From: Syncephalis fuscata
Lineage: Eukaryota; Zoopagomycota; Zoopagomycetes; Zoopagales; Piptocephalidaceae
DNA: 64,000 bases
Assembly: GCA_025786725.1 (NCBI GenBank)
Contig: JAHLTZ010000036.1
Location: 124,001-188,000 of the forward strand
Reading direction: 5' to 3'
The notes beneath the pieces are model-generated. The model searched no databases, was not told the origin of the DNA, and saw nothing but the letters and a program-made list of their open reading frames with translations. Made by a program: the position numbers and the translations under genes. Positions within the stretch are counted from its first letter, which is position 1. Every line of letters begins with the position of its first letter. Below are positions 49,677-62,373 of the stretch, piece by piece.

Positions 49677-50251
49677 AGTGGCTGTTTGATGTAAAAGCAA
49701 TTACATTCCAAACCATTAAGTTTGGCTTTGCTTTTTAAAACTGGCAATAATTATGTTGTTTTACATAAATAACAGAATAAATACAAATGATTTTAAATAT
49801 CAATTTATTACATTTATAATAAGCAATGCGCTTTAAATATATAATTAGCTGATTTATAAAATGCAGTGCAATCAGTAAGTAATTATATCTTTATGTTAGT
49901 GGTTTGTATAGTAGATTATTCTACATATGCTATTTACATTTGGCTATTTAAAATTTGTACCTTACCAAGTATGATTGGTGTAATTATGAAACACAAATAT
50001 GCATTGTCGTTTCATATATATGTATTGTAGCTATTTTTGGTTGTCATTTGAGCTAATGATCTATTTGTCTCATTTTTTGTAACCCCTTGACCTCGACCTG
50101 ATTTTTACAGATTTACATTGATATTGCAATAACTGAGCTTTTATTTTGTTTTATATAAAGCAACATAATTTATTGTTAGCTTTAAAAGCAAATCCAAACT
50201 ATTGATCTTGGAATGTAATTGCTTCTACATCAACACAGCCACTAGCTATTT
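49677..50251. mobile_element. MITE with long terminal inverted repeats
   Basis: TAGTGGCTGTTTGATGTAAA at 49677 is mirrored by TCTACATCAACACAGCCACTA ending at 50251. The similarity continues inward for more than 70 bp (GCAATTACATTCCA, then a TTTGGNTTTGCTTTT block, then AATTATGTTG). Both ends are TA, which would suit a TA target duplication. About 575 bp, no ORF. It is distinct from family A. Confidence 0.7.
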
Positions 50252-50878
50252 AAATTTGAATTTACTAGCTTGAGGCAACGGTCCGTAAGAACTAACCGCG
50301 CATTTGCAGCATTTGCCTGCCACCCATAGAAGAATAGACGGTTCATTTTGAAACCTATCCGTGTGCAACGCAGAACTTGCCATCTGCAACAGAAACTGTC
50401 GGTGGCTTTTCTCACGTGTTGGAATATCGACCGTTTTTCTTACAAAAGGATTCCATCACGCATTTCCTGAAAACGCAATTCAAAATAGGCAAACCAACAC
50501 TTTCCTCCTAAGGAAAGGCGTGTTAGCTGTTTACGCCACCACGACTCCCCTAACACACTCACTAGTTATTGATTCAAGCAATTAAAAAATTGTATAGCGT
50601 TACAAGTTTAACAATAATACTAATAGCAAAAAATACACAAAATGCTCTTAAATCACATTTCAGGACGATTTTACTTTAAGCTTCATATTTTTTTTGGAAA
50701 TAAAAGATATGAACCCAAACTCCATTTCAACCAAATATAATGTAAGCATTATCCAATACTAACAAGCTTTATTATAGATTATTCAATTAGTTCAGCGCTA
50801 GTAATGTACTTATTGTTTTATTCCAAGCAAAATAGTAATAATATGCTATCATATATCTTATTTAATTTATTAATTAAA
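50252..50878. other. Intergenic region
   Basis: About 630 bp with a mobile-element fragment at 50668-50735 (see 44060). An open frame of 74 codons at 50361 has no support. Confidence 0.35.
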
Positions 50879-51170
50879 TAATAAATATATGGTAAAAAGT
50901 ATAGAAATGATGCTATAGTTATAGTAGATATAACTTAATGAATGGAATGAATAAAAAATATAAATAATAGAATTTGTCTAGTATATTGTAGAATGATATA
51001 TAGTGGCGTGGAACAGAATTGGAATGATGTAAGTGAATAGAGTATATATGTGTACTGAATATATGCATACTGGATAATGAATCTATAATGATGAGTATTT
51101 GATGATTGATGTCACTCACCGCCCATCATCATGTTCAATAGATTTGAATGTTATTAAATATTAGTCATTT
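50879..51170 (-). repeat. 292-bp segment identical, inverted, to 44749-45040
   Basis: No mismatch was found by eye between the two copies; similarity stops abruptly at both ends. Together they form an inverted pair around the oligopeptidase-like gene. An apparent 66-codon ORF in each copy is part of the repeat, not a gene. Confidence 0.85.
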
Positions 51171-51489
51171 AATCACAAATTATATCAATGGTTAATAAAT
51201 TTAATTAGATTGTATAATAATGTTAAACGATACACAATATTTTATATGGCGATGGTATTTTATTTAATTCAATTAGCAAGTATCAAAATTAAAAGTTAAA
51301 ATGCAATGATACATAGTATGTATATATTAATAAAACAACACTAGTATAATTGAATAGAACAATTAACTAAGCAACTATTGATATTATTAATAAAATAGCT
51401 GACGTGGTTGTAATCGCAGTGAATGTGACTTATTGTAATGTGTTAATATCTAATCAATATTTATAAACATGACTAATAACAGCAACGAG

Positions 51490-51650
51490 TAGTCTTAAAT
51501 GTTTCAAAGAGATCAAATAATATGTTAACTTCTTTATTTAAATCAATATATTAACACCATTTTAGTAAAAAGTAATATAATCATGTTTTATTGTGCATAA
51601 CAGCGCGACTTCAATTGAAACGAATTTTAGAGTTTTTTAAAGTAAAATTT
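51490..51650. mobile_element. Fragment of a family A element
   Basis: AAATGTTTCAAAGAGATCAA, then AATCAATATATTAACA and TGTGCATAACA, match the internal-to-3' part of the copy at 55115-55890. The terminal repeat is reduced to an AAAGTAAAATTT remnant. Confidence 0.5.
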
Positions 51651-51684
51651 AGCACAAATTTATTTAATAATTTAATTATGCAAT

Positions 51685-53555
51685 TTACAGATTGCGTTGA
51701 CGAATGGTTACTTCAAGCTTACGATCAGTCATGGTATAAATAAACTGCTGTTTTGGTGTCATGTTAGCACCTGGCACAAATGTGAACTCAAAGTTGCGAA
51801 TCATAGAGGCCGCAGCCAGTCGCAACTCTAACCAGGCTAGATTACGGCCGATGCAGGATCGGACACCGTAGGAGAATGGTATAAATGCTCGCTTCATAAC
51901 GTTGACTTTTTCGACATCTACGAGCCAGCGTTCCGGCTTGAACTTGTCGTGTTCGGGCCAGTATTCTTCAAGATGATGCAATGCGTATATTTGTGGTACA
52001 AGAATGGTCTAGTGTTGTATAAGTGGATTAATTAGCAATAATAGCTGTGTTTACACGGTTATGACTTACACCTCCTGGTAAGGACTTGCCGCAAAGCTGA
52101 GTACCTTCAGGTGGAACAACGCGTTGTGGGTCACCAGCTGATGCAGGATTAATGCGGAAGGATTCGTGGAGTACGGCATTTAAATACGGAAGCTCTTTGA
52201 CGGATTCGTGTGTAATGGGCGTGTCAAGAGTAGGGAATGTAGCATCAAGTTCATCTTGCAATTTTTTCATGGCTTTGGGCGACTCGAGTAAATTATACAA
52301 AACCCTGAATAATAGTTGATCAGTATCGTTTTGCTGCTAGTATGTAGTTGTTTTTACTTACCATGTAAGTGAAGCGCCAGTGGTATCCGTACCAGCAACA
52401 CTGCATTATAAATTATAATTAGTAGATTATAATAACTTATAATAAATATCACTTACAGCATAACAATAAGCTCAGCTGCAAGTTCATCTTCGGACAAAAC
52501 CTTCCCAGTCTCTTCGTCCTTGGCATCCATAAGTCTTTGTAGAGGATCTGGACGGAATGACTCTGCTTTACGACGTCTAATAGCTTCATGTGCAAACTAA
52601 ACATAATAGCACATATTAATTAATATTCAATAACTAATGGTTATTCAGCAATGCTATCTTACATCGGACATTTGTTTCTCGGCAGCGTATAGATGAGGTA
52701 CTAATTTGGGGTGCGCCAAAGAGCCCATACCAGCTTTCTGTGATGTTATTCATTAGTCCCAGTTGTATTTTAAATAAAAAATACTTACATAAACACCCAA
52801 CATTAAGAATGAGTGCATCCAATCAATGCATGGATGGTGGTTGTTCTCAAGTAGATTAAGCGATTTGCCGAAGGAAAGCTCGCTCATAGCATCAAATGAG
52901 AAAAAGTAGTGCATTTGATGCATGTTAACCACTTGTTTGCCATCAGCATGGGATTTCAATCGACGAATAAGAGGGTTGATGCCGCTTTTTTGCACAATAG
53001 ATTCCATTTCATCGATGGCGGAGAGCGTAAAGGCTGGGGCCATTAGACGCTTTCGTTCCTTGAATGTCTCAACACTAGTGGTAGAGAACAGATTGTCTGT
53101 ATTGGCAAAATGGAAGCCTTCGTAGAACGGGCCTTTTTTGTACTTGTGAGTATTGAAAATCTCGCGTACGGTATTTACATCGGCAATAGCCACGACTTTG
53201 TGTCCTATTATTTTATAGTCATTAGGTAAATTATTAATGCTAAACTACCATGTGCTTTGATTTACTTACCCAAACGTACAATTGGCCCATACTGTTCGTG
53301 AAGGCTACGAATCGTAGTTACTTGAGTGCCAGTGGCCAATTTGTAATTGTACCATACACTGGATAACTTGGTATACCATGGTCCCGGAACATGTCCCAGT
53401 GGAGCATAAACCTCATAGGCCAAAAACTAAAAGCAGGCATAGTTAATATGGTGTCGGAGCTGAAATGCAAAGTTAGTACTACATACACAATATAAACATA
53501 AAGCACCAACAAGAAGAAGCAAGCCTTCTGTTGAAAAAAATAAATCAGTAATCAT
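51685..53555 (-). CDS. Cytochrome P450 monooxygenase (second copy)
   Basis: Eight exons (53555-53487, 53426-53270, 53204-52789, 52737-52663, 52596-52457, 52400-52362, 52304-52070, 52008-51685) give 484 residues in frame. An N-terminal anchor (GLLLLVGALCLYCV), the LGHVPGPWYTKLS hinge, the I-helix VAGTDTTGAS, the ExxR as HESFRINPAS, the PERW motif and the haem loop FSYGVRSCIGRN are all present, so it should be an active ER monooxygenase. The 39-nt exon carrying AGTDTT is notable. It shares only family motifs with the copy at 10 kb. Substrate unknown. Confidence 0.95.
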
Positions 53556-55114
53556 AGTTGCACTGACGATAAAATATAAGTGAATACAATTTTGAATAGT
53601 AAGAAGCCGAAATTCAGTACAATAAGATTGAAAAGAGTCGCAGTGTAAAGGCGCTTTTTTAAATGGTTTATTCGTTATGCTGGCGTGACTGCGATCATAG
53701 GCTGTTGATGATGATATCAACGATATGCACGAAGAATACAACTGGCCCCTAAATCTACCCCCCCCCTCATGTAGTAAAAAAAGTCGAACACCACTATGGG
53801 AGCAACATGCAGCCGCAAGACTACACGTGAATTGGTTGAGAAAATATAGGAATCATATTGCATTTGGCCTGCCTGTTTCAAGCTAACAGAAATACACGAC
53901 TATACTGACGGGTTGGCTTTACAAAAACAAAGAGCAATAAACAAGTAATAACAGTGCTCTTTTGAATACAAATAGATCACATGCTGTTTCTGCATTGTCT
54001 TCAATAGTGGACAAACAGATGCAGGCGCCCATTAAATACTATTTGTCATGATATTACCTCAACAAACTCTATATTTAACTGATATCCATCGTTGTGTGCA
54101 AACAATCATTGTGTAGATTGTTTGGTGCAATGCTAACTGTGTTAAACGTTACATAGTTAATAAACGAACAAAGAACACGGGGTAATATTGGGAATTATTT
54201 ATCCATGACTGGAATAGTCGATTGATACTATATGTAGAATTTAAATGCAGCATTCTACATAACCGGAATACACGCCAGCAATGATGCATCGGTGACAATA
54301 TGCCAACAAGTTTGAAATAGCCTAAAGTAGGCACTAACAGACTAAAACGCGTTAACTGAATTGTGCGCGATCATAAGCAGTCCATTAGATGTTACGACAA
54401 GCTTTCAGTTAGCTAAAAGCTATATAGTTTACTATTGACCATTAAATAATAAAGCAACATATCACCTATAACATTAACTAACTGACGTATGCGACAGTTT
54501 AGCGGCCTTTCTTGCCTTGGACAAGCACTCAGCCATACATGGATACACTAGCATGCCAATGAAAACCAGTCCATCTGCAAGTAGCATCGCTTTTGCTAAA
54601 GAAATCATCTAAGCGCCTATGACCCGTATTATCAAGTTGATGCACTAACTTGGCTTCTGCAGAACTGCAGCTAGATTGCGTTTGTGCCATCGCCTGTTAG
54701 TCCAAAAAGTCATTAGTATTTACATATCAATAACTGATGCTTTATTAAAATTAATTATTTTTATTTCAGGCATTAAAACATTATCTAGCACCATTAGAGT
54801 TCATACGAATAAAAGTTTTATTTAGTCTAAACCTATGCTAGTTTAGCAATTTAGACCGCAAATTCCTTGGTTTTTAAATGCATCTGCCCTATGTTCAATC
54901 AGTCATGCATGTAACGTGCATAACAGTATACCAAGCCTTTGTACAACACTATATCCTTTGTCAGAAGGCATCAAATTTCCCCAATGCACGAGAAGAATGC
55001 CGACTATCACCACTCTACAAGACAAGAACAATGTAACACTTTAACTTTATTGAATCACTACGTATTTATTACAGCTACAAATACTTGAAGTTTATGCTGA
55101 TTTTGGTTAAATTG
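53556..55114. other. Intergenic region
   Basis: About 1.55 kb upstream of the second P450. A C9 run lies at about 53758. No gene; short ORFs lack support. Confidence 0.35.
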
Positions 55115-55890
55115 TACTTTGACTTTTACATTTTGAGTCCCCAAAGTAAAATTTGCTTTAATTGAAGCCATGTTGTTATGCACAACATAATTATATTACT
55201 TTTTATTAAATGCTGTTAATATATTGATTTAAATAAAAATGTACCATACTATTTGATTTCATTGAAACATTTGAAATTAATCATTGTTGTTGTTGGCCAT
55301 GTTTAGAAAGATTGATCGAATATTAATAAAAGCCATTGATCGCAATTCCATGTCGTTCCGCTGTTATTGCATCTACGTACAACATGGATTATTGCATCTA
55401 AACGGTCTCTTCTATTTTCCAATCTTCTACTGTTGCATTTGGGCATATTTGCAATGTAAGATACTCGTCTATGGTGACAAAAAGGTAGGAGACTAGCGTT
55501 TTTGATGTTCATCATTGCCTTGAGCATTCTTGGTATCAACTTGGTAGGTACAGTTTATCTGCCAATCATTAATAAAGCAAATCAGCCTCCATCATACGCA
55601 ATAATGATAGGTTGAGTGTTTTTACCAGGAAGATCTTGTGGCGACAGTTATTCCATAATATACGGTATGCTATTAAGGTTGCTTGAACAGGTGTTGATGT
55701 AAAATAAGAGAAATAAAGACTAGGAATTGAATAGTGTTTTTTATTGATGTTCAAATACGCATGCTATTTATATTGTTATATTCGGCATTATCATGTAATA
55801 TATTATTGAATAAAACAATAATATAACGATAAGACAATAAGATAGTAATAAGAAAAATGGTAAAATGAGTAAATAAAAAATATGAAAGTA
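55115..55890. mobile_element. Family A inverted-repeat element, inverted copy
   Basis: Reads TACTTTGACTTTTACATTTT at 55115 and ends TATGAAAGTA at 55890. Internally it matches the reverse complement of 18845-19604 (GGCCATGTTTAGAAAG, CTTGTGGCGACAGTTATTCC, AACAGGTGTTGATGT). The 70-codon ORF at 55284 lies in this copy only and is not called a gene. Confidence 0.65.
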
Positions 55891-57635
55891 AAATAGCTTC
55901 GACTTTTAAACGTTTATGTAATAGTTCTATCAGTATTAGTTAAAAGCAACATGAATCAATAAACCATACTAAATCATAAAGCAAGCCAAAACACTTGTAC
56001 CAACATACTGGTGTAGAATGGCTATTATATAGTATATCTATCAATATCCAGGATTACTTCATTTGTGGTCTGGCAACTTGTTACCACATGGCAATCCACG
56101 TGTATACTAAACCGCCTTGAATGGCCTAATCACACTCATTATTTCTAACAGCAACAACACCGCCACAGTACCACGGTTACTATTCACGCCCACAGTAGAC
56201 TACCAACCTATTACCGATAGCAACAGTAGCAGTAATACAGCATTCTCTATCACAAGCTGAATGTTCTAAAGTAGTCGGAATATCAATACACATGTCGTCT
56301 CCGTTTAGTAAATGGCCATACCCCGATCGCCATCCAAAATGGCAATCCTGCATTAGTAGTGATGGCCCTATAAATCACGCTTATACTTTTGTGTGTGTGC
56401 GTGTCCCTATTAATTACAACAACAACAATAATAATAATAACTGAAGGGTCGCTGATACGAGGAGCCATGCTGTTTTGGCAAGTGTGCATGGATAACTCCC
56501 ACCTGGCCATTTCCTTTTTACTTGAATTTCACTTTCAGTCGTTATATACACTGCTTATTAAGTAGTGGCTACCACTCTCCTCATAGCCATAACTATCGTA
56601 GTCTTTATTCTTACTGCCTTTTACTATTACTGGTCGCCTAATCTCTACCACCTGCACGACTTACTTTCTTTCATCTTATTGTCAACCTTCTAGTTGCTTC
56701 GCTTAGACTCACGGCTTATTGTGTGCTTGCTCGTAGATTGTCATTTTTGCTTGGCCTTTGCTAAGTTAAACACGAACAACACACACACACACACATATAC
56801 ACATATACACATACACACACGTATACACACTTGCGTGGTACTCGAGTGTTACTATTCGCTATAAACTTGAAGACTGGTCTGTAGCAAAGCACGTGCCAAC
56901 TAATTAGCCACAAGTACACAAGGCATTCTTCTTTCATTTCTCGTTCTGCGTTCAATTCTACAAGCACCAGCATTGATTTGTTATAGTAGGCCAGCAGTTA
57001 AGCCAACCTTTAACAATTGCACTAGTATAGTTATAGAGGAATTGTCCAGGTACTATTGTGAGCGACGTGTGGGCCATTTCGAAACACGGCGTTCAAAAAT
57101 ACAACGCCAACCAACCTTGCCCCATAGCACATTAGTGACAGCAGGCAATTGAATACTATTAACAATACAGCTTACATATAGTGCAGTCAATATACGGTTT
57201 ATTCATTCAAGGTATTCATTTATTATTGTCTAGGTAAGTATCAACTCATTATAGAAGGGTCGCTATGTCCCTAGTGAAATGTAAAGGGGGACCTACACAG
57301 TGGAAAAGGATTCATTAAATGTAACTGTGACCACATGTGTGTATTCATTCGATACGACATCCGGTTTGTGTTCACTTTGCCTTGTCGTTTCAGTCTATAC
57401 ACTACGGCCTCTTGCATGAATTTAATTATCGACTATCATCAAATAGACCGACTTTACTCGTCTATTAAGCGACTGTTTGTATTTCTATGATTTTAAACAC
57501 ATATTTAGTTTATTGGATTACTGAATTATGAAATATCGTACATTATAATACATGATACTAATTGATCTTTTATTATTGCATCTATTAGTATTTTAATAAC
57601 AATAATAGCAACTGAATCGACTAGTACAACTAAAT
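55891..57635. other. Upstream region of FAB1 with a CA/TA microsatellite
   Basis: About 1.75 kb. 56776-56830 is a CA-rich microsatellite with ACATATACAC interruptions, and ACAACAATAATAATA occurs near 56420. A TATA-like or start-proximal signal for FAB1 is not distinct. No exon encoding a FYVE finger was recognised here. Confidence 0.4.
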
Positions 57636-60600
57636 ATGACGGCCACAACAGCTGAAAATCAAACAAAAACCAGCAGTAGATTTGGCGGAAAGCGTAAAAA
57701 CAACCGTATTAGTTTGGGTGCGAGTAAACATACCGAACCAATTATTGGCAGTTCACCTTTTGCGTCTATTCTTGATGCAGTTGCCTCAACACCAATGGCG
57801 GCTCAGCTTATGCAGAAGCCATTGCCAGTAGAACCAAACAATGGTGATTTGCCATTACCACCACTACCATTACCGGTACAAGCATCACTTGACGTTAATG
57901 TTAGTTTCAGTCGACAGCAAATATCACTTGATGCAGCTTGTCATGCACATATTCGATCATTACTGCGCCAGGCTTTGGAAAGTTCATTTCTACTACCCGT
58001 CCCTTGGGAAGATATCTTATTTGTTATTGCTATGAATCTAGCAGATAATGTACCACGTTCACTAGCCATAATAGACAATATTAAATTGGATAACGACAAC
58101 TCATCGAACACGGCAGAGGAAGTAGATAGCTCATCTGATGGTCCTTCATCTGTTGGTTCAGGATCGGCTAAACGCCCCCATCGATTTCTTGTAACGATAC
58201 TGGATGTTGAAGGCGATCGACCAGAGAATTCAAAGTTTGTACATGGACAATTTGATGGACGGCCTATTTTTAGACATGATAATTCGCGTGGACTTATTGA
58301 TCCAGATGTTTCATTAGTAGGCGGTACTATTGTGTTACACGGCGATAGACGCGAACTTAGTAAAGCAATGCGTATCATGGAACTATTGGCGTATGTTGTT
58401 TGTAGTTTAGCCTTGGAAATGCACTTATTACGCGATCATCATGCATTACGTTCACGGGAAGATGTTGTTATGGCTGAATTACGCGCCGAGGCCCGTGATG
58501 GTATTAGCACTACAAGCAGCAAGAAGAAAGGTCGTAAATTACTTGGTAAAGATCTACTATCCGGCACACCACGTTTAATAAGTGGTTCGGGCTCATCATC
58601 GCCTACTCATTTGAAACGGGCCAGTACACCAGGTGCCAGTATTTGGAACTGGCTAGTAGGTCGTGGACAGAATGAAGAACGGGCCAGTGGCAGTGCTACG
58701 CCAATTGCATCACGTGAACTGCATACAAGTCACAGTGCTAACCTAAGCATTAATAGCAGTAATAACAATGGCGGTGGCAATAATAATCGTCATTATCCAT
58801 TCCATGCTCATCGTCCATCATCGGCCTCATCATCGTCATCAACGACTAAAATACCAGCTACACGTGAACTTCAACCACCAGATTTGTCTGCATCGACTGT
58901 GTCGTTGGAATTGCGTGGCTCTAATCGATTTGCACGTATTTTACACCAAATGGAACGGGCTGTGTTATCAACATCACCAGATGTTATATTTCCACCCCCA
59001 CATTTACTACAACGCTTACGCCGTGAAGAGGAAGAAGACGAACGTGCTGATCATGAAGCCTATGCTGTGTCACCAGTCAATTCGTCGTTTATGGCAGGCG
59101 GCTCACTAGAACAGCTATTAGCATCAGCGGCCATTGCTCCAAATTCACTGCCCAGTCCTGGCCCACTTACTTCGCCATTTGATACGCGACGCGGTAGAGG
59201 CACGGTTATTTCAAGCCGTAGTTCACGCGGTATATCCATTGATGCCAAAGCGGGTCTAAGCTATTTAGCGACCAATAACAACTCACTTGAAGGTGTATTT
59301 AGACATCAAAGTCTTACCTTTTTGTATAGTAACTACTGGTCAGCCACTGCCTCATCGTCGTGTCAACCTACCGAACTACGAACGATTGACTACTACCAAC
59401 GAGAAGCCAGCGATCATCAAGCGGACCAGACATTAGCCGAGTTTATTTATCGCATGCGCGATGAAGCCAATTTACTATGTCCTGAACCAGGCTGTGGTCG
59501 TAAAATGTTAAGCCATATTGCTAGTTATGTCCATGGACCAGGCCGGGTCAATGTCACGATTGAAGAGACAAAGGCCCCGCTACCAACTGGTGTTGACTAT
59601 AATCGCGATAGAAATGCCATCACTATGTGGACACGCTGTAGAATCTGTGAAGCCACCACACCAATGACACTTATGTCACCGGCAACACAACGCTATTCAT
59701 TTGGCAAATATCTTGAGTTGCTTTTATATAATCCACGATTTATTTGTCAATTATTGTGTTCACATGCCCAATCGCGTGAACTACTTATACGCTGTTTCCG
59801 TGTTGGTCAACATATTATACGCGTTGATTACGAAGCAGTGGATCTATTTGAAATGCGTGTACCACGTATTCAAGTAGATCCAGAACTAGCTTTATTGCCG
59901 GCTACACGTGAACTGCTACGTAGAGATGATCAACCAGACCCAGATGAGGCACTACAAATGCTTGAACAGCTACGTTTGGATATTGCTCAATTTTACGGCA
60001 GTGCTAAATGCCACATTACACTATTAGAGGAGTTTACCGGTGTAGAGGCATGTGAACGTGGAGAAGGCACCCTTGAACAAGTATGCTGCCAAACAATGCT
60101 AGAAGAAATTACTACCGATTTCCGTCGTGAAGAATTTGAACTTTACGAAGAAGCACGTCTAATGGATGCATGTGAATTAAATGATATACGTCGAGCATTT
60201 AAGATTCGTTCACAAGCAGCCATTACTCGTGTCAATCTATGGCGTAAAGTACATGCTGATGGCTGTAAAGCCGAAGCCAATGAGGCATGGAAATTACCTG
60301 AATACGTAGAGTAAGTATAGCGATATAAATCAGATATGCATTAATACTAATGCGTATTAATAGATCTCCATTGGCTCATGTATTCCCTGGATCACGTATT
60401 ATTGTAAGAGAGAATGAACCCAGTTCAATTATTGCTTATACATTAAGGTAAGCTATTATAACTAGTTAATTAACAACAACACTATATCCAACACTAATTA
60501 CTATTACCACTAGTGCACGGGCCTTCCAACAAGCATTAGCTGAGTTGGGCACACCACCACCATCACCGGATGAAGAAGTGGCACTTATTAACGGTCAACA

Positions 60601-62147
60601 CTATTATGGTGATGATGGATTTGACCATGACTCTTATATGGATCCCAATTATGCCCATACCATTGCTACTGAAGAGGAAAGCGACTATGGTGCTTCAGTG
60701 GCAGCCACTTCATACTTTGCATCTACATTTAACGACACACAAATGTACAGTCCCAGCCATGCAGATACCCAATCTAGAATGCAACCACATCGTATTGAAG
60801 GTGACGATGCCATGTTACACGTAAAGACATGGCCCACAAGTGAAATTTACTCACCTCACTTGAAGATGAGTAAGTAGCTAGTGAATGCACTTATATAAAT
60901 ACTTATCCTATTGTATTAATAGAATTCTCTGAAGGCAATATGAAATTCTCTTGTGTGGTCTATTATGCCGCACAATTTGATCAATTACGTCGTAAATGTG
61001 GTGTTAATAACATTTACCTTCAATCATTGGCCAGATGTGATCCATGGAGTGCACAAGGCGGTAAATCACAGTCTACCTTCTTTAAAACCAAAGATGATCG
61101 ACTAGTAGTGAAACAAATGCTTAATAACTGGACAGTGGCTGAAAAGGACGCTTTATTAAAGTTTGCCCCCTCTTACTTTAATTATATGGATCAATCATCG
61201 CAGGTAAGTTAGACTAATGTACATTTAATTGAACTAATTGAATGAATCAATGAAATAGAATCCAAGTGTATTGGCCAAGATATTTGGTTTCTATACCGTT
61301 AAATACAAGAATGTCCATACGGGTAAAACGATGAAGATGGATCTATTAGTAATGGAACATTGTTCTATAGACAAAAGATTACTCGGGTAAGTATGATGGA
61401 ATGAATCAATAGACTTTTTCCCCTACTAATGAACTACAATTGATTAAATAATAGAAATTTGATCTTAAAGGTATTCCAGAACGATATGTCGATTTACATA
61501 AAAGTTCAAGTGAAACACTATGGGATGGTGATTGGGTAGAAGGTAAGTTATTGGCGTATTTAATTCTATTAACCATAACACGAATATTAACTATTTAATG
61601 CTATTAGGCAGCTATCGCAGTGTACTTATGACATATGGTCATTCCAAGACAATTATTCGTGAATCTATTAGAAATGATACACGATTCTTGGCTGAATCCA
61701 ATGTCATGGACTATTCTTTACTCGTCGGTGTAGAGATCAGAATAAGGAATTGGTGGTAGGCATTGTTGGTATGTAATAACGATTAAGTAGTGTAAACAAC
61801 CATACACTAATTCATTGAATATTTTATTATATATATATATAGATTTTATTGGTACTTATAATTGGTACAAGCGTATTGAATCACGTAGTAAATCAACCCT
61901 CCGTCTTACCAATAGTACACGACAAGTTACTGTTGTACCACCTGAACAATATAAAACACGATTCCGTGATGGCATGGAACAATATTTCCTTTCTGTTCCA
62001 GGTAAGTCATTCATCGATTATTAACTAAATGGCTATTAATAAAAGTACACTGATTAAATAGATAAATGGATTAAAACATCCAATAGTATTACTAGTACCA
62101 GTGGTAAATCAACCACCAGCACACTTAAACTGCCGTCCGTACTTTAA
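57636..62147 (+). CDS. FAB1: Phosphatidylinositol-3-phosphate 5-kinase (FAB1/PIKfyve type, FYVE-less)
   Basis: Makes PtdIns(3,5)P2 on endosomes and vacuoles. Exons: 57636-60310, 60364-60447, 60514-60869, 60923-61203, 61259-61386, 61455-61542, 61608-61768, 61843-62001, 62062-62147. A shortened chaperonin-like part (VSLVGGTIVLHGDRRELSKA, AYVVCSLALEMHLLRD) and a Ser/Asn-rich linker lead to the Fab1-specific Cys-rich region (SLTFLYSNYW, CPEPGCGRKM, WTRCRICEATTPM, YSFGKYLELLLYN). The PIP-kinase domain follows: KSQSTFFKTKDDRLVVKQM, VMEHCS, FDLKG, MDYSLLVGV, GIVDFIGTYNWYKR. Two one-base breaks lie at 61455-61457 (AAA for AAAA) and near 61733-61736. No FYVE or DEP domain is seen before the ATG, as in some plant FAB1s. 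Confidence 0.9.
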
Positions 62148-62373
62148 TACACTTTTATTTCTAGTTATAGTTTAGTATTTATACAAATACTAGGCTTTAT
62201 CTTGATTCTTTATTTCTTTCCTTCTTTTTATTCTTTTTATTCTTTAATTTTAACCATTGATACTTTCATATACACCTATCTATTTACTCTTGTTTTTTCT
62301 GTTTTATATCACCATAATTGATTCAATACATTTAGAGTCAATTAAATGGATAAAGAAAACTTTTTTAAATTTA

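Noticed and set aside
44800..51119. Two identical 66-codon ORFs (44800-45000 and 50919-51119)
   Set aside because: They are the two copies of the inverted 292-bp repeat; composition is low complexity and other copies do not keep the frame.
55284..55496. 70-codon ORF in the 55 kb element, as a possible transposon protein
   Set aside because: Not preserved in the other family A copies and not similar to any transposase motif.
56761..56973. Minus-strand ORF with Val/Cys-rich repeats
   Set aside because: It is the translation of the CA/TA microsatellite at 56776-56830.
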